Shown: positions 19,041 through 30,601 of the stretch, in pieces
Layout of the letters: every line of letters begins with the position of its first letter
How positions within the stretch are numbered: the first letter of the stretch is position 1
Assembly: GCF_036669915.1 (NCBI RefSeq)
Contig: NC_089314.1
Coordinates: 25,693,720 to 25,757,719, forward strand
Origin: Pocillopora verrucosa
Taxonomy: Eukaryota; Cnidaria; Anthozoa; Scleractinia; Pocilloporidae
Reading direction: 5' to 3'
DNA length: 64,000 nucleotides
Made by a program: the position numbers and the translations under genes
The notes under the pieces: generated by a model
The model's input: only the letters and a program-made list of their open reading frames with translations
Database searches by the model: none
What the model was told of the DNA's origin: nothing

Positions 19041-19260
19041 ACCCTTTGGCCCCTAAGAGTAACTAGCATCTAATTTCTCTTAACAGCATTTAACCCCTGA
19101 ATCACACAATTTAATGATTAAGGTCATGAAAATAAAGGAAATGATCACCAACCAAAGAGGCCATTGATTGTTAAACAAATTCTCCTTGTTAGCACCTTAG
19201 GAAATGTATGGAGAACAGTAAGGAGAACATGCATACTGATATTAGGGTGGAAAGGGTTAA
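19041..19260 (-). mobile_element. MITE family A, copy 2 (inverted)
   Basis: Reverse-orientation copy of the repeat at 16685-16898, ending GGAAAGGGTTAA at 19260. It shares GTAACTAGCATCTAATTTCTC, TAAGGTCATGA and GGAGAACATGCATACTGAT (in complement). Confidence 0.7.
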
Positions 19261-19758
19261 TTGCAGACATTACACAGTGAGATAGGACTTTTACTTCAAC
19301 AAAAATTATTTACTGCAGAGTGAATTTAGTGATACCTTTGCCACAGACTATAAACGGAAGTCATACTCTAGCAAGATTTGCAAACAAAAGTCAAAAAATG
19401 ATCAGATGTTTCCATGATATTCATAATGGAAATTATGCAAAATATAAAAAAATTAATGTCCAACCACTTGACTACACTAGCATATGTGTGCATATCTGAT
19501 AAAAACTGATATGTAATGAGAAATTTGCACTCCACTACAGTAAGTAACATATTAAACCTTACTCTAACTTACAATGTATACATACCTTGCCTTAGGTTGA
19601 CTACTGTCAGTTCCATATCATTGCACATGAAGCCAGCAAACCAAAGGCATTGAAGAAATAATTTTTTTTCTACAAACAAAACGAAAAAGAAAATATTTCT
19701 GTCACTTAACTGGCTTACATCACAAAATAGATAGAGTATTTCAAAAAATATTATGCAG

Positions 19759-19831
<73 letters not shown>
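19759..19831. repeat. (TA)n microsatellite
   Basis: About 36 uninterrupted TA dinucleotides. The tyrosine/isoleucine-rich frame read across it is an artefact. Confidence 0.95.
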
Positions 19832-19832
<1 letters not shown>

Positions 19833-21349
19833 CAAAATCCCTGCATGCAGGTGGGCTTATTAGCAGCCGGGATATACATCTTTAACAGTAAACTCCTAAC
19901 ACCTGGGAGCAGATGTCCCTATCATTTTTTCAGAGGTGAAGGTAGAATCTGATGACTTATGAATCATATCCCTCAAATATGAAGGGATCATGAATTTTCA
20001 TGTTCAAAACTTTAAAATCTTGACTTGCAAAATATAGTTCAAAGAGGGATCACAAAGTATCGAGTGAAATAGTCCTGATGAATCATAATATGAATCATTG
20101 ACCCAAAATAATGCAATATGCCATCTCAACCATGGATATAGCTGCCATGGATTGAAGACTCCAAGATAACTTTGCTCATAATACATCAAATACTTTTCCT
20201 TTGGCACATGCAATTGGTCTTAATGCATCACATGACCATTGATTCCACAGCTAAAACTAGAGAACAGATCCAAGGAGAAACCCTAGGTGATTTTGCCCAA
20301 TTTTCAGACCCCATGTCTACTTAAATAATAGGTCAATCTTCATTAAAATTTTAATTCAAGATGAGCGAGTGCTTTGAGGTTGTAACAGAAGAAGACTTTT
20401 TTTTTGTTTGTAAAGTTGTACCTGCAGAGAACACTACAAAGTGAACGTCCCATAGAGCAAACATTAAGCAGTTTGTAAACATTTTTTCGTAACACGTGTT
20501 ACAAAATTTTGGAAGCTAGGACAATAAACTCAATGGAATCCATTTGATGCAACAATATGCTTGTATATTTGTCCTTAGACATTATCTGTTCCTCAAGGCT
20601 CACAGTATACCACAAGCATCCCTCTCAGAAAACTGTTCGCATCCTGGAACTGGTAATCCGCAGACAAATATCTGTGCATATTTTTGCGCCAAATGGAGGC
20701 TATTTTTGGATCCCAGTCAGCAAGGCTGCTTTTGGACACTCAGATGCTTCTATATTTATTCTCAAGGGGTACCACGATTATTTCAGAACTCTGACCCCCT
20801 CTCCACCACCCGACCCACAAAGGTGATCGATATGCCTGCAACGTCGCAATCGACGGCTATACGATCGAGAGTCTCACTCTTTCGTAGGCAGCAAATCAAC
20901 TTTTCCATGTCAACGGATTGTGTATGTAGTCTTGAAGACTTCATTTTAGAATTTTCTCAGATTCGGGTCTTTTCGAATTAGTATCTTTCAAAGTTCGCCC
21001 CAAGTTGATTCCTTTGAGCTTTATGTGCCGGGAGATCGACATTCGAAAACTGCATCACACAAGAATGTATTTACAAACATTCTTACTATTCTTCAATAAC
21101 TGCTAACCGGTTGCGGGTGAAATGGGGACTGGCTAAGGACGTCCCTAAATTTGTTGGAGATATAACTATGCAAAAAATGTAAAAAATCGAAGTGAATGGA
21201 AGGTTTATGAATTATAATCTTGGAATTGGCAGGTCAATTATGTAATACAGTACAAACGGGCATCCATGCAACCGCTCCGTTAAAACTTTCACACTCCTTT
21301 CACTGTGCCAAAAACTGGCGAAAACCTCAGTTAACATACAGAAGCTTAC

Positions 21350-21394
21350 CTTCTTCAGTCTGTAGGTTTCCATAAGAGCAGAGATTGTAGACAC
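21350..21394 (-). other. Possible first coding exon of an unidentified minus-strand gene
   Basis: From the ATG at 21394 the frame reads MSTISALMETYRLKK and runs into a good donor (AAG then GTAAGC at 21349-21344). An inverted CCAAT (CTATTGGT near 21433) lies just upstream. A second exon-like stretch on the same strand at about 19582-19675 (reading CLWFAGFMCNDMELTVVNLRQ, then GTATGT) might belong to the same gene. No domain is recognised and the phases of the two pieces do not join directly. 19832-21349 otherwise shows no supported feature. Confidence 0.2.
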
Positions 21395-21622
21395 TGCTGC
21401 AGTACTAACTCACAGAACATGACAAAGCTCGCCTATTGGTCTAGCGCAGTCAACTTTCCCCCTGCGTGATTTCGGCAATTCCTATTCACAATCAAGCTAT
21501 CGACCGAGAGAGGACCGGGGTAAAAGAATTATGAAAAAAAATCTGGATAAATGTGCAATGATCATTGGAAATCAGTGAGACAATACAAAACCAAATTTAC
21601 CTATTTAAATAAACCAAGAGAG

Positions 21623-21626
<4 letters not shown>

Positions 21627-21671
<45 letters not shown>
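21627..21671. repeat. (GA)n microsatellite
   Basis: About 22 GA dinucleotides, followed near 21781 by a short TTTCCTC triplication. Confidence 0.95.
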
Positions 21672-21674
<3 letters not shown>

Positions 21675-22103
21675 CATCCCAAGTACCGTAATTGAAACTC
21701 GAATGAAACTCTTCCGGGCGAGCGCTATAGCGTCTCATACGTTTGAAAACCTATGCTAAAGTGCGTGGTGACGCTGGCGTCTTTCCTCTTTCCTCTTTCC
21801 TCTGGTTTCACCTCTTCACCTAAACTGTACTGAAGTGATTTGTTAATTTATTAAAAGAAGAAATGCAAAAATCTATCAGTGAAATAGCTTAGACAGCAAG
21901 AGGATCGACGGAAACCAACGCCTCGATAGATGGGTGCAAAGTGACATCAGATAAACCAACCCCTCCCCCAAAACCTGGAACAAGAGCTCTATGTTTACAT
22001 TGTAGGTAGTAATTGCTTTCTGATTTCTTTTTGTGAATAGAATAAGAAATATGGTAAATTTTGAGCTCGTTAAATAAATGGAGAAAGATGTTTTTTATCT
22101 TGC

Positions 22104-22283
22104 CACGAGCGTGGGACAAAGAAAAAATCAAAACTTTAAAATCAAAGTCCCTATTTCCGTAGTGAATTTGCCCACCACTAAGTCTCTGTGGCTCAGTGGT
22201 AGAGAATCGGAGCGCGGAATCTTAAGGTCTGTGGTTCGATTATTCATGTAGACTGAGAGTTATTTCTTTATCCCACGCTCGTG
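22104..22283 (+). mobile_element. tRNA-like short repeat with terminal inverted repeats
   Basis: About 180 bp bounded by inverted repeats CACGAGCGTGGGACAAAGAAA (22104-22124) and its complement (22263-22283). Inside lies a tRNA-like core: an A box TGGCTCAGTGG (22189-22199) and a B box GGTTCGATTAT (22233-22243), 33 bp apart, which is normal RNA polymerase III spacing. It does not fold as a functional tRNA. The combination of a polymerase III promoter and perfect terminal inverted repeats is unusual. Another tRNA-like copy lies at 55650-55720 and a solo end at 58155-58175. Confidence 0.75.
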
Positions 22284-22786
22284 TTAAGACGGCAAACACC
22301 TTTCTCCAATTTCTTTTTCCCTTGTTATCACAGTCTCAAAGTGACCCTAAGCGACCTTTTAAATATGCCCGTGGTGTATACATCAAGACAAGAGTTATCA
22401 GACCTTGGTAAAATGAAAAAAAAGGTGATTATTACATGGGTAATATCAATTATTAACAACTTGTTGTAAAATGAGGTTGTAACAGCGGGAATGAGGTCAA
22501 ATCAGTGCTTGTTGTATGCTGAACGCATAAAGGGTATTCCAAACACAAAAACAAATTCAAACCACATGGTTTTTTAAAAGGACGACCAATACAATCACTT
22601 GTTTTGTTTATTGAATTTTTCTTGTGTGTAATACATGAACAGGTGTAGGACTGCGATTCCAAGCAAAATCTCTAAATTTATCATAAATCGCCTTGTTTTG
22701 AAGCAAAAAATCTCGCCTGTCTGTCAACAAAACACGGAAAAAATATTTCACTTTAACCTCAAGTGTAATTAATTTATTTTCGAGAT

Positions 22787-25596
22787 ATGGGAAACAAGCA
22801 AGCAGCTTTTACAGAAGATCAGCTCGAAGACTATCAGGTTTATAAATTCGCATGTCATTATTTCATTTTAAGCAATTCCTTGCGGAATCATCATTCCCGA
22901 TCTCTTAATAACCTATTTTTGTTATTTTTATCGTTTAGGACTGTACATACTTCAATCGGGCTGATATTTTAAGGTATGTGTTTCAACTGATTTTATTTTA
23001 ATTTATAAATGATTTGTACAATCGCACCTTATGGACTGTTTGCGTTAGAATTCAATGTAGGCTCATACCATCATTTGCGATTAATACTTTTCAATCTTCA
23101 TTCAGTATTTTCAGTTGGTATGGTCACTTGTGATGTGGGGAAGGCAGAGCGCATTATAATTTCAAATGATCAGTGAGAAAGCCATATTTCTATCATCACA
23201 TTAATTAAGAAAATTTAGCAAACATTTTCCATTTCTCTCATTCGGAATCTTCACTGGTCTCTTCACCTAAAATTAACCATTGTTGTTCTTTTTCGGATTG
23301 TGTTTATCCTCGCAAACTCAGTTTCAGTTATAAATGAACGTGGATCACTGCAGCTCTGTTGTTGAATCGCAGCCATGTAGTTTTCAAAGCTAGTCGTATC
23401 AGGAGAGCTGACTCTCTTTCATTCGAATGTATCAAAATCACTTGAGATAGAGAAAAGTTCGGATGTATTTGTTGTTCGTGTTGTTCCTGTTGTTGTCGTG
23501 GTCGAGTGTTGTTGTTATAATTCTCTTATAATTGTAATTCTCTTAAAAATCACAAGTTCATTCATTATCAGGATTCACCGGCGATATCGAGATTTAAATA
23601 CAGACCTTATACCAGAAGATTTTACAGAACTTGATGTTCAGCCAAAACTGAAATACAAATTTCTCCAGCAACTACCAGAACTCAAGGTGAGCCAATAAGT
23701 AACAATGAATTAACCGGCGGGGGGAGGGAAGGGGGTCTTATATGGCAAATGTTTTTCAAGCCACTAGTTCAGTTTTTATGATTATTTAATTTTTTTTTGA
23801 GAGCCGTTATTTTTCGTACTCTGATTTAAATATGATGAATTACAAACAAAGTACACAGAACTGGTTTAAACTGCATCTGCACGTGCGCGAACGTTAGAAA
23901 ATCTGAAAGGCGGCCAAAATAGAGGCCCAAAATCGTGCTTTCGGGTTGTAAAATCCAAGTTGTCTTAGTTAACGAATAAACTTTGGATAAACTTTGCGTT
24001 CATAGTTCTTGTGTATCCCTTTTTTTTGTCGAAGGTTCCTTTAAAATTTTATTTGGCGCGTGGCTGGCCAAAGTTGAATCAATTTCGCATGCCCGACGTT
24101 TGACTTACTGACCAAAGTTCTCCATGTCGATCATGAATGCTCCTGAGCTAAATTTGGTATGTTAATTTTTCAAGATTCCAGATATTATATTAATATTTCT
24201 TTCAAATAATAGGAGAATCCCTTCAGGCGACGAATCTGTGAAGTGTTTTCCCCTAGTGGAGATGGCAGCCTGACATTCGACGATTTCTTAAACATGATGT
24301 CAGTGCTCAGTGAATCTGTAAGTTTTCTTTGTAGACGTATCTATTTTGGAGTACTATTACAGCTTAGTACCATTATGACGGTAACATAAACGCGTACGGC
24401 TGATGATAATTGGAATAAGGAGAGCGAAGATGCAGCAAACCTCAGTGGAATGTTCCTTAAAAGCGATCGTTTCGAGACATTGAAAAGAAATTGTTTGGAC
24501 CAGGCGAATTTGAACACAGAAATGATTTTTTGATTGTCGCGATGAGACGTCACCTCTGCAATTTGATTAGTCGAACAGGGTCGAGTTTCTCACAGCACTA
24601 TTGAAGAGTCTATTAACACTAACCCAGATTCTACATCCATAGCAACAAATGAATATGAAAGCCAGTCAAATCAAGATCTAAATGTTTATATGATCGATTT
24701 TTCTCCTTCGGAGCAGAGGCACGATGCACTAAACTTTTTCCTTTTTTTTGGTTTTCACAGGCTCCTATAGAGCTCAAAGCAAAGTATGCATTCAGGATAT
24801 TTGGTAAAGATCTTCTCTTTAATTAACTACGTTTCTAAATTTACCCTTCGTGGCTATTTTCATTTGAATGTTTTAGTTATAACCGGGCTGTCACACTTTC
24901 TCTCTTTCATTCTATGGGTATTTTGTTTCCTAGAAGTGCATAATCCTTTTTCCTTATTCACTTCCTTTCTTTCTTTTTCTCGAGATTTTGACCAAGATGA
25001 TTACCTCGGCAAGGAAGATCTCAAACAAACCTTGAGAGCTATCACAGCAAAGGAACTTACTGATGAAGAGATGGAGTTTGTTTCAGATGAGGTATTATAT
25101 TCAAAATTTCACGCATTACTTGCTAACTTTAAATCCATAAATCAATTCATCTCTCTTCCTACAAATGTTCTTCGCCCAAAACGACGAATGAAGTGTTTTC
25201 AGTCAAAGCCTTCGTTTGCCAATCTTTAGTTTTGTTTTGCTTTTTTCAACGAATTTATGTTGGGCAGGTGCATGCGATTACAGTGACGACAGCCAAAAAA
25301 TAATATTTATCTCATGTTTATTCTTCCTTCAAGTTACTAAAAGAGGCCGATATTGATGAGGATGGATTCTTATCTTATTCAGAGTTCGAAAACGTAATCG
25401 CAAGATCACCCGAGTTCATGAAGTAAGTCAAAGCGCTGTTTCATTGTGCTAGTCCCTTCCAAAGCGCAAATATTAAAGCGCACGGCAGCCAACGAAAAGC
25501 AATCATGCCGAAGATTTCAATTCTATCATGCCATTAGCATCACTCAACATCTTACTTTTCTTTTATTCTTGCAGTAATTTCCACATCCACATATAA
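22787..25596 (+). CDS. CIB2: Calcium and integrin-binding protein, CIB2-like (8 exons)
   Basis: Coding exons: 22787-22837, 22939-22973, 23572-23686, 24213-24317, 24761-24803, 24985-25091, 25334-25422 and 25575-25596 (stop TAA). All junctions are GT-AG and keep frame, giving 188 residues against 187 in human CIB2. The N-terminus MGNKQ is a myristoylation motif and, with [15 protein letters not shown], matches CIB2/CIB3 rather than CIB1. Conserved landmarks include LPELKENPF, the SLTFDDFL block and [14 protein letters not shown]. The two calcium-binding loops are [12 protein letters not shown] (117-128) and [12 protein letters not shown] (158-169). Loop three has Asp at position 12, as in CIB proteins; loop four has Glu. 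CIB proteins are membrane-associated calcium sensors, and CIB2 binds TMC channels in vertebrate hair cells. A role in cnidarian mechanosensory cells is therefore possible but inferred. Confidence 0.93.
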
Positions 25597-26939
25597 AATT
25601 AATTGCCAAAATCATTTTATAAAGTGGAGCCAAGATACCCTGCGAGCAATACGTGCTGTTTAGATAAAAAAAACATTTATGGAAATTGTTGGAACAAATT
25701 AAAAAAACTTACTAATTAACTTGTATAATTAACACTAGCTTTTCCATCACTCGGGTAATTGCAGTGAAGGACTTGCATTTGTCTTATGAGCCTTGGCAAA
25801 CTGTTGTTTATTTAAAGCTTTGCCCAGTGTCTTTAAAGTTAGGAAATTCGGACTCGTGAGACGAAGACCATACCGAAAATTCAGAAGGTTTGCAATTAGC
25901 GCCCGCCAAGAGAACATGCCTGTAAAGGAAAATCATGGAAAGTAAAGTTAACATGGAGCAATTTATAGAACTGATCTTGGAAGACTATATGATGGTCAAC
26001 TGTTTTATGACATACAATTAATAAAAAGAAAATGAAAAAGTGCTCGGTGTATAGTGGATTAGTCAATAAAGTTAAGAAAATTAAAACAAACAGAAACACA
26101 TTGTTTTAAAACATTTTTATACCTCTAACGTTTGATTCTGATCGTCATCGACAATTTCCTCTGCACTGTCCTTTGACATGGAAACCGGGAAACAAATTGC
26201 TACTCCCTTGGTACTGATTTTCGGGCTCATTGAAACAATTCAAGCCCCCTCCCCTGACTTTTGATTGTGACACTCGCTGACGTATTGTCCTTCCCTGACT
26301 TTTGAACTGTATGGTTGGTATTGATCTTGAGAGCCAAAGACTAATTGTAATCACTCCCTAGCTTTTAAATCTGACATTCACTTGGGTATAGCTACTCCTA
26401 CCATCCAAATGTTGTTGCAAACGAACAAATTGCTCGCCGCTCCCTGGTGGACTTTATCAAAAGTCGCTGCCAAATTGTCACCCCCTTCCCCTCTCCCCTT
26501 CGACTCGGACCAGCACTGATAAATTCAAGACCCCAGAGCTTCCTGAGACTCTTGCATAGTACAGTGTATACAGTGGTATTTCCTTATTCTCCCTGATTCG
26601 AAAGTCGATTTATTTGGAGAGAAAGCCTTTATATAATTATTTACAGTGACTGTTGCGTGGCGACGATGGCTTAATTACTCACGTGACCTTTTGAAGCAGA
26701 TGTTCGGATTTGGTCTCTCTCTTCCGTTCCGTCTGAATCTAAATAGTTTGCTCTCTTTTTCCTCAGCTTCTTGAAAATTTTATTCCCGAAAGCAGCAACT
26801 CAATAAATGCAACTCGAAAGTGTCTTTTTCGAATGGCAAACATAACCGGATTTATTTAAGAAATGAATTCGAATTTACCATCGCAACGATAAAACGACGA
26901 ATTGTTGTTCGAGTCTTTTTCCATCTGAGAGAATTTCAT
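25597..26939. other. Intergenic after CIB2
   Basis: CIB2 3' UTR and spacer. AATAAA-type signals near 26018 and 26064 could end the transcript. Around 26180-26540 a phrase like CCCCTGACTTTTGAxTxTGA recurs two or three times (near 26250, 26290 and 26357), a degenerate minisatellite-like tract. No supported gene. Confidence 0.4.
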
Positions 26940-27697
26940 GCAAGGGCGAAAGCAGAGGGCAAAAGGAAATACAGAAAAGTCCTCAGTATCATTATTGTAG
27001 TTGTTTTTAGGGCTTTTTTCTCTTTTTGGAATTTTTTTGGCTTCTATATAGCTAGAGATTTGATGGGTCAGAGTGTCTTTTTCGTGGCGGTGGGCCTGCT
27101 TAAAGATGCAAACTTTAAGGAAGATGACTGAACCCAACAATGCTGCCTTGAAAGTTGCGACTGTAAGGAATAGTGATTGAGACAAGAGAATCAACATAAC
27201 GATTGATGCAGTCCAAGGTATAAAATAAGAGCTTTTGCGAGCAGCTTGTTACGTGTAAAGGAACATTTTATCGTCCCATATTGTTCACAGGTCATTATAA
27301 CCAGGTGACAAACTGACGCGAACCAAAACAAAATGAACGAGCTGGTAAACACTAAATCAACTTTACAGAGGTCAGTCTTATCTTTGCCTTGCAGCAGACA
27401 GATCAGGCCTAGTTCCAAACAAGCGGGTTGAAGAATCAGGCCAGTCAGTAAATCAGTGAGTGCTAAGCATGCCGACAAAATTTTCGAGCGTGTTTGGAGC
27501 CGTTGTTTTGTTTTCACGATCAAAATATCCGACACATTTATAAAGACAGGTCGAAGGACAGGCAACGAGGCTGAGAACAACTGCTGTAGTGAGAAGGATA
27601 TGTCAACCGCATCAGGAGAGGAAGATCGCGAAGAATCACGTCTGGGGAATAAGTTGTATAAAATGTTTTTAGTCCCCATCGAAGAAGATTCATTCAT
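26940..27697 (-). pseudogene. Decayed class A GPCR, paralogue of the gene at 30602-31741
   Basis: Minus-strand relic starting near 27697 (MNESSSMGTKN). TM1-TM3 are still readable in one frame: QRLQTRSKILSACLALTDLL, then LLQGKDKTDLCKVDLVF, then HLVIMTCEQYGTIK (EQY in place of the ERY of the intact gene). A stop/frameshift near 27191 moves TM5 and loop three (VCIFKQAHRHEKDTLTHQ) into another frame. A further shift near 27010 moves TM6 (LRTFLYFLLPSAFALA). TM7 with NPxxY is not found. TM4 is largely lost. The TM2 segment keeps the usual Asp (ALTDLL), unlike the intact gene. The two genes lie head to head about 2.9 kb apart. Confidence 0.8.
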
Positions 27698-29390
27698 CTT
27701 CGCCTTGAAGTTGAGATGGTCAGTTTTGGCCGAATATTCACCAAACTGAAAAGGGAATGAGAAATAAACAAAGAGATTGCAAATACTGATTCGTAAATTG
27801 AAAGGCTTTAAGCCTACTAAAATGTCCGCGCGAAAACGACATTTGATTTCACCAGCAATCAAGAGCGATCACGAATGATATAGGACTTCAGTTGGAAAAA
27901 CTAAACAGATTTTTCATTCTTTCTGTAAGAGTTTGAAACAGACAGCTATATCTTAAAGGGAGAATTCACATCAAATGGCGACCATTCACGACCAAAACTG
28001 TTTCAAAATATTCTCCAAATCAAGTGACTAAGTAACCGACGGCTAATTTTTGGTCGGTTTGAAATCTGAAAGGTACCCAAACGAATTCAATTTTCAAAGG
28101 TGCACAGACTTAAGAGGCACTTAACATGCCCTTGACAAGGACCGATTCAAAAGGTATGAAACTCCACTTGGGATTTTAGCACCAAGAATATTAAAAGGCA
28201 ACCTCTGTAGCTATACTCGTCAGTGAAAGCCTCAAACGAAACGAATGGAACTTGGCAAAAACTCTCTACCTGTTTTTAAAAAAATCAAGCACTTAGAGCT
28301 TGACGCTTATCAGAAGTAGATTTTCTTGGGAATATTTTATTAGCTAACAGCTTTTTTCTCGCTTTATGGAAATAAGCAGCTAATGGGTTGATTTTCTGTT
28401 AATAGCAAATGGAAATTTGTTTCTAATCTCGCAAATTAGCCCCGTTTTAATGATTATATCGGATTGTTTGACATATCTATAAATAGCGTTTCGAATACAC
28501 ATAAAAACTGAATTTCTTGCAATAATTCCTCACCTTAAATATCTAATTCACGTGGAAGAGAGCCGCAGAGTTAAAAAAACATGGCGGCAGAGCTGAGTTT
28601 GCCTTTAATCTTTGTAAAATAAAACCCACATTTTCTGTGATTGTTGAGAAAACGAAGCCAGTTTAGTATCAGAAGTATCGCATAGTGATGATATGTTTCG
28701 CTTCAAGTCACCTGCTATTGTCTGTGAATATAGTGATACCTCACTGTGAAATCGAAGGTAAATAAATTTGAATGTTGACCAAGTTGCCCGCTAAAAAACT
28801 TTGCATTATAACTGAAAGCTGATATACACTGCACCAAGAGTATAGTACACTGAAAGTATAATCGCTTCGTTTCAAGGCAACAAGGATCAAAGACAGCTTT
28901 TGATAAACTGAAACAGTTGTTGCGCTAGAATTAAACAGCGCAAGAAGACAGACTCATTCTAACTTTTCTTTGAACGACTTTGGAACACAAAATTCGAATT
29001 CCTTTTGCAACAGTTCGGAAAATGCGGATTACTAACTTTCAGTTTGAATTAATCATGCACTTGAAAGAAATCGAAGATTAGACTTTTACAAAACAAGCTT
29101 GGTTTCGATTGGTTTCAATTCTAGGAGTGATAAAAAGAAGAAATAATATGCCGCCAAAATGCTAAGTTTGTCTTTGACAAGTGTAAGGATCTAAGTTCAG
29201 TTTTCATTTGGGGACAAACTTGCTTTTGGACTAAACATGAAAAAGATTTCCCTTCCTCATGCTCTACCAAATCACACATTTAAAGCATTGTTTTCAACTT
29301 TGTTGCCTTTCGTAATTTGTTCTTCCCAACTTAATTTTTCAAACGCTTTGGTCACGGAGGCTCGTCGAAACAAAGCGATTACTTCAAGGA
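27698..29390. other. Intergenic between the two GPCR loci
   Basis: No supported gene or recognised repeat. The stretch is AT-rich with short unremarkable open frames. ACATGGCGGCAG near 28579 resembles a YY1 motif, isolated and of unknown meaning. Confidence 0.4.
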
Positions 29391-30405
29391 AGCCTTGACT
29401 TTTGTTACCGCTAAGCTTTCCTTTACGTTCATTTTTATTCATTTATTTATTTTTCATCACCGTAATTATAACTTTTGGGAACAGATTCCTAATGTGGCAA
29501 AACTGACATGAAATATTTTCAACCGCTGTCAAGAGCAGTTGATATTTTCTTGACGTTGTATGATGTTATGACTTCACCGGCCCTCTTAAAAAAAAAAAAA
29601 CACCCAACCGAAATAAAAGCAAACTTAGTCCAGTCGCAAATATTTTGAAGTCACCGGCTCTCAACCAATAAAAGAAGGGATTTAACAATTCATCCCTGAT
29701 CATCAAGCGGCACGCTGATTGAATATTTTAGTGGGTAATTACAAATCTTATTTCCACAGGATAAGTTGTCTCTCCAAATGCAACTGCTAACAAGGTTTAC
29801 ATGCGATCCGTTTTAACTATTTTTATTATTATTATTTTTCTCTCTGTTGTAATATATTTATAGAAATTACAAGTATAGAAGGTCACTAGTAAAAAATATG
29901 CCTAAGAAAAAAGAAAATATAATGCAAAAGTGACATTTTTATCATTAATTTTCAATAAACAAGTAAAAACCTATCTTTACATTTACATCAGAAGCAAAAA
30001 TTCTCCAAATTTAGAAGAAGTATCTACCAAAGCAAGAGGGCTCGTGAAAATCAATGACCAATTCGACAAGCCCCGACTTTTGATGATGCAAAGCTTTCCT
30101 TTGCGTTCATTTTAACTTAAGTCTCATCATTATAAAACATTTTGCAACAGATGCCTAAAGTGGCAAAACTCGCACGGAATGCTTTTAAACGCTTTTAATT
30201 TCATGATTTATTGACCTCTCCGGCTCTCTCAACAATGACACCCAGTTGAATTATGCCGAATTCTCTCAAATGAAAGCAAACTCGGTTCAATCGTCAAACT
30301 TTTGAAGTCACCCGCTCTACAAAAATAAAAGAGCGGATGTTACATAGTGATTTCTGTTCATCTGACGGCTAGGTGAGCTGAAAATTTCATCGGGTAATTG
30401 AACCA
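29391..30405 (+). repeat. Diverged tandem duplication upstream of the GPCR gene
   Basis: About 29391-29755 and 30068-30405 are diverged direct copies. Shared landmarks in order: CTTTCCTTTxCGTTCATTTT, CAxATxCCTAAxGTGGCAAAACT, ACCGGCxCTCT, ACACCCA, AAxTCGGTxCAxTCG-like, TTTTGAAGTCACC, AATAAAAGAxxGG and GGGTAATT. The second copy ends about 200 bp before the GPCR ATG, so the GPCR promoter region appears to have been duplicated. Confidence 0.65.
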
Positions 30406-30601
30406 CTCACTTCTATTTTAAAAATAAATGTAGGTACCATCCTGAGTCTATTCAGCGATACGTGGATTGTTTAGGGGGCATATTGAAATTTTGGCCCATT
30501 TAAAGGTGGACTGACAGTTGAAAGAGATCCAAAACGAAATTTGGCCCTTTTCGAAGTTAATCAAGAAGTTGGGACATCAACTGAGGAACGGCATATCGAA
30601 A

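Noticed and set aside
19569-19835. 88-codon minus-strand ORF beginning with a long Tyr/Ile repeat
   Set aside because: The N-terminal half is the translation of the (TA)n microsatellite. Only the short segment at 19582-19675 was kept as a weak exon candidate.
20544-20981. 145-codon plus-strand ORF and overlapping 89-codon ORF
   Set aside because: Two overlapping frames of similar length, no domain, Cys/Phe/Ser-rich composition and no splice or promoter context. Likely chance.
22189-22260. Functional tRNA gene
   Set aside because: A and B boxes are present, but the cloverleaf arms do not pair and the element has transposon-like ends, so it was called as a repeat.
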